Assembly (NCBI GenBank): GCA_039915085.1
Contig: JBDSOC010000074.1
Location: 1-64,000, forward strand
DNA from: JACMLD01 sp039915085
GTDB taxonomy: Bacteria > Bacteroidota > Bacteroidia > Chitinophagales > Chitinophagaceae
Reading direction: 5' to 3'
DNA: 64,000 nt
The position numbers were made by a program, and so were the translations under genes. A model generated the notes under the pieces. It was not told where the DNA came from. It was given only the letters and a program-made list of their open reading frames with translations, and did not search any database. The number at the start of each line of letters is the position of its first letter. Position 1 is the first letter of the stretch. Of this stretch, positions 62,373-64,000 are shown piece by piece.

Positions 62373-63323
62373 TTATTTATCTCTCATTTGTGAGTGAATA
62401 AATAAACTGGTGATACTTTTATTTTCAAAGGCATTCCGGATAGCTACTGCAAACAACTGGGATACGCTCAGTACTTTTATCTTACTTGTTTGCTGCTTTA
62501 AAGGAATCGTATCACAAACTACCAGTTCTTCCAGCACACTGTTTTCAATATTGGCGTATGCATTACCGCTTAATACGGGGTGTGTGCACAATGCCCTTAC
62601 ACTCCTGGCACCTTTTTCTTTTAACAGGCCGGCGGCTTTTGCCAGTGTTCCCCCGGTATCACAAATGTCATCTATCAGCACTACATTCCTTCCCTCTACT
62701 TCTCCTATTACCACCATGCTGGCAATCTCGTTTGCCCGCTTACGGTGTTTATCGCAAATCACCATTTCTGCATTGAAATAGCTGGCGATTTCCCGTATCC
62801 GGTTAGCGCTTCCCACATCGGGGGCGGCGAAGGTAAGATTTTCCAGCTTCAGATTTTCAATATAAGGGATAAAAATAGCAGAGCTGTCAAGGTGGTCAAC
62901 GGGTATATCAAAATACCCCTGTATCTGGGGAGCGTGCAGGTCCATTGTTATCACCCTGTCTGCGCCTGCAGCCACTATCATATTGGCTATCAGCTTGGAG
63001 CCAATGGCCACCCGGGGTTTGTCTTTTCTATCCTGGCGGGCATAGCCGTAATAAGGGATGACTGCCACCACTTTATAGGCCGATGCCCTGCGCACTGCAT
63101 CTATCATCAGCAGCAACTCAAGGATATTATCGGAAGGGGAAAAAGTACTCTGGATAAGGAAAACCATGTCTCCGCGGATGCTTTCCTGGAAAACAGGCTG
63201 AAACTCACCATCGCTGAATTTTTGGGTAATACATTTACCCAAAGGACTGCCATATTGCTGTGCTATTTTTTCTGCCAGATACTGGGATCCGGTACCAGAA
63301 AACATCTTTACCGAACTTTGCAT
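62373..63323 (-). CDS. prs: Ribose-phosphate pyrophosphokinase
   Basis: A 316-residue enzyme starts at ATG 63323 and makes phosphoribosyl pyrophosphate from ribose 5-phosphate and ATP. Family elements: VKMFSGTGSQYLAEKIA at the N-terminus, FSDGEFQP, VVAVIPYYGYARQDRKD (about 85-101), TMDLHAPQIQGYFDIPVDHL, and the PRPP loop VVLIDDICDTGGTL (about 214-227). All substrate-binding residues appear intact and the length is standard. It heads the prs, bL25 pair. Confidence 0.96.
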   Translation of the reverse strand: MQSSVKMFSGTGSQYLAEKIAQQYGSPLGKCITQKFSDGEFQPVFQESIRGDMVFLIQSTFSPSDNILELLLMIDAVRRASAYKVVAVIPYYGYARQDRKDKPRVAIGSKLIANMIVAAGADRVITMDLHAPQIQGYFDIPVDHLDSSAIFIPYIENLKLENLTFAAPDVGSANRIREIASYFNAEMVICDKHRKRANEIASMVVIGEVEGRNVVLIDDICDTGGTLAKAAGLLKEKGARSVRALCTHPVLSGNAYANIENSVLEELVVCDTIPLKQQTSKIKVLSVSQLFAVAIRNAFENKSITSLFIHSQMRDK

Positions 63324-63438
63324 AAGTAATACTGTTGGTGCGGCGAAGATAAAGCTTCAAAAGAGAAATAAAAATCTGTAAAGGAGTTTTAAGTCTTTAA
63401 TTGCCACAACAGCATGATGCACAGCAGCTGCCAGTAAT

Positions 63439-63648
63439 TTATTTACCCACAGACGCAAACATAGCTTTGTCAGCCGGTGTACTTACCTGGCTGATATTCT
63501 GGGTAGCATTCCCCTTCTTCGGATTAAAGGCATAAAATAATGAAGAACAGATAAAGATGGAAAAGAAAAGAGAAACGGCATAAATCCCAACGCAAAATAA
63601 CAGGGATTGCAAACCGCCAAGGTTGTTAAATGTAGAGGTACGTTTCAT
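63439..63648 (-). CDS. Small membrane protein, unknown
   Basis: ATG 63648 opens a 69-residue frame. A single long hydrophobic stretch (about 14-41, with ICSS near its end) spans the membrane. A Lys/Asn/Ser/Thr-rich tail (NPKKGNATQNISQVS) follows. No family is recognised. It lies between prs and the divergent radC gene, and it has a normal ATG and plausible composition, but no other support. Confidence 0.45.
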   Translation of the reverse strand: MKRTSTFNNLGGLQSLLFCVGIYAVSLFFSIFICSSLFYAFNPKKGNATQNISQVSTPADKAMFASVGK

Positions 63649-63761
63649 AAAATCGGATTTTTAGTTTTCAAAAGGTATGGATTACGGAATAACGCTTAAT
63701 GGCTTTGACTATTGTACCATTGTTAAATATCTGTCATAAAAATATTACCCTAACTTTCAGC

Positions 63762-64000
63762 ATGCAAGAGCATAAATACTCAATTAAAGAGTGGGCTAAA
63801 GATGACAGACCAAGGGAAAAATTACTTAGTAAAACCCCGGCAGCACTGAGCGATTCTGAACTGGTGGCCATCCTTATTAATATCGGAAATAAGCAAAAAA
63901 GCGCGGTGGACCTGGCCAAAGAGGTGCTGTTGCTGGGCAAGAACAACCTGAATGAACTGGGCCGCCTTTCCATTAAAGATTTTATGACTATAAAAGGCAT
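63762..64000 (+). CDS. radC: RadC family protein (UPF0758), N-terminal part (cut by window edge)
   Basis: ATG 63762 opens a frame that runs off the right edge. The visible 79 residues match the N-terminal helical domain of RadC: YSIKEWAKDDRPREKLLSK, then TPAALSDSELVAILINIG, then SAVDLAKEVLLLGKNNLNEL and LSIKDFMTIKG. The C-terminal JAMM metalloprotease-like domain lies outside the window. Despite the name, a role in DNA repair is doubtful. It is divergent from the small membrane protein gene. Confidence 0.9.
   Translation, partial: MQEHKYSIKEWAKDDRPREKLLSKTPAALSDSELVAILINIGNKQKSAVDLAKEVLLLGKNNLNELGRLSIKDFMTIKG

Overview
The window looks like a chromosomal segment of a Bacteroidota species, most likely of the Chitinophagaceae type. 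The grounds are several TTG/TAnnTTTG promoters, weak Shine-Dalgarno sequences, a C-terminal type IX secretion sorting domain, a lipidated TamA (TamL) beside TamB, a fused alpha/beta 2-oxoacid dehydrogenase E1, LytS/LytTR signalling and many lipobox or OMP genes. I see no phage, plasmid, CRISPR array or intact insertion sequence. The left edge cuts a gamma-glutamyltransferase and the right edge cuts radC.

Region 1 (1-16 kb) holds glycan-active secreted enzymes (GH26, GH2, a type IX-secreted Asp-box propeller, GH105) among a desaturase-like membrane protein, a CDGSH iron-sulfur protein, a small heat-shock protein, an ABC exporter and an outer-membrane barrel receptor. No SusC/SusD pair accompanies them. 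Region 2 (16-18 kb) has three tandem paralogous short basic peptides behind one good promoter, then a lipoprotein gene broken by a single in-frame TAG. Region 3 (18-24.6 kb) has a FUSC-family membrane protein, a Tat-exported Gfo/Idh/MocA oxidoreductase with a DUF6807 (PmoA-like) protein, and topoisomerase IB.

Region 4 (24.7-36 kb) concerns envelope assembly: tamB and tamL overlap by 8 bp, followed by a convergent AsmA-like protein, a 58-residue charged peptide and an Omp85 barrel with no POTRA domain. Region 5 (36-42.2 kb) is an ArsR-controlled RND efflux operon (arsR, adaptor, pump, TolC). Three similar 24-bp inverted repeats lie in its two promoter regions. Region 6 (42.3-50.4 kb) has an MBL hydrolase, GH16 and a nucleoside hydrolase. 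It ends with a tightly overlapping five-gene envelope operon: barrel, GDPD lipoprotein, barrel, metallophosphoesterase, L,D-transpeptidase.

Region 7 (50.5-57.8 kb) has an SRPBCC protein, a PAP2 phosphatase, a LytS/LytTR two-component pair whose kinase has a duplicated C-terminal segment, a lipoprotein metallophosphoesterase, tRNA-Met(CAT), and a transposase-like protein that has apparently lost its DDE residues. Region 8 (58-64 kb) is housekeeping: fused E1, FAH-family protein, pth, the bL25 gene, prs, a small membrane protein and radC.

The candidates I find most worth following are the tandem peptide array, the degenerate transposase, the five-gene envelope operon and the multi-operator ArsR circuit. 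All function calls are by motif recognition only; no database search was run.
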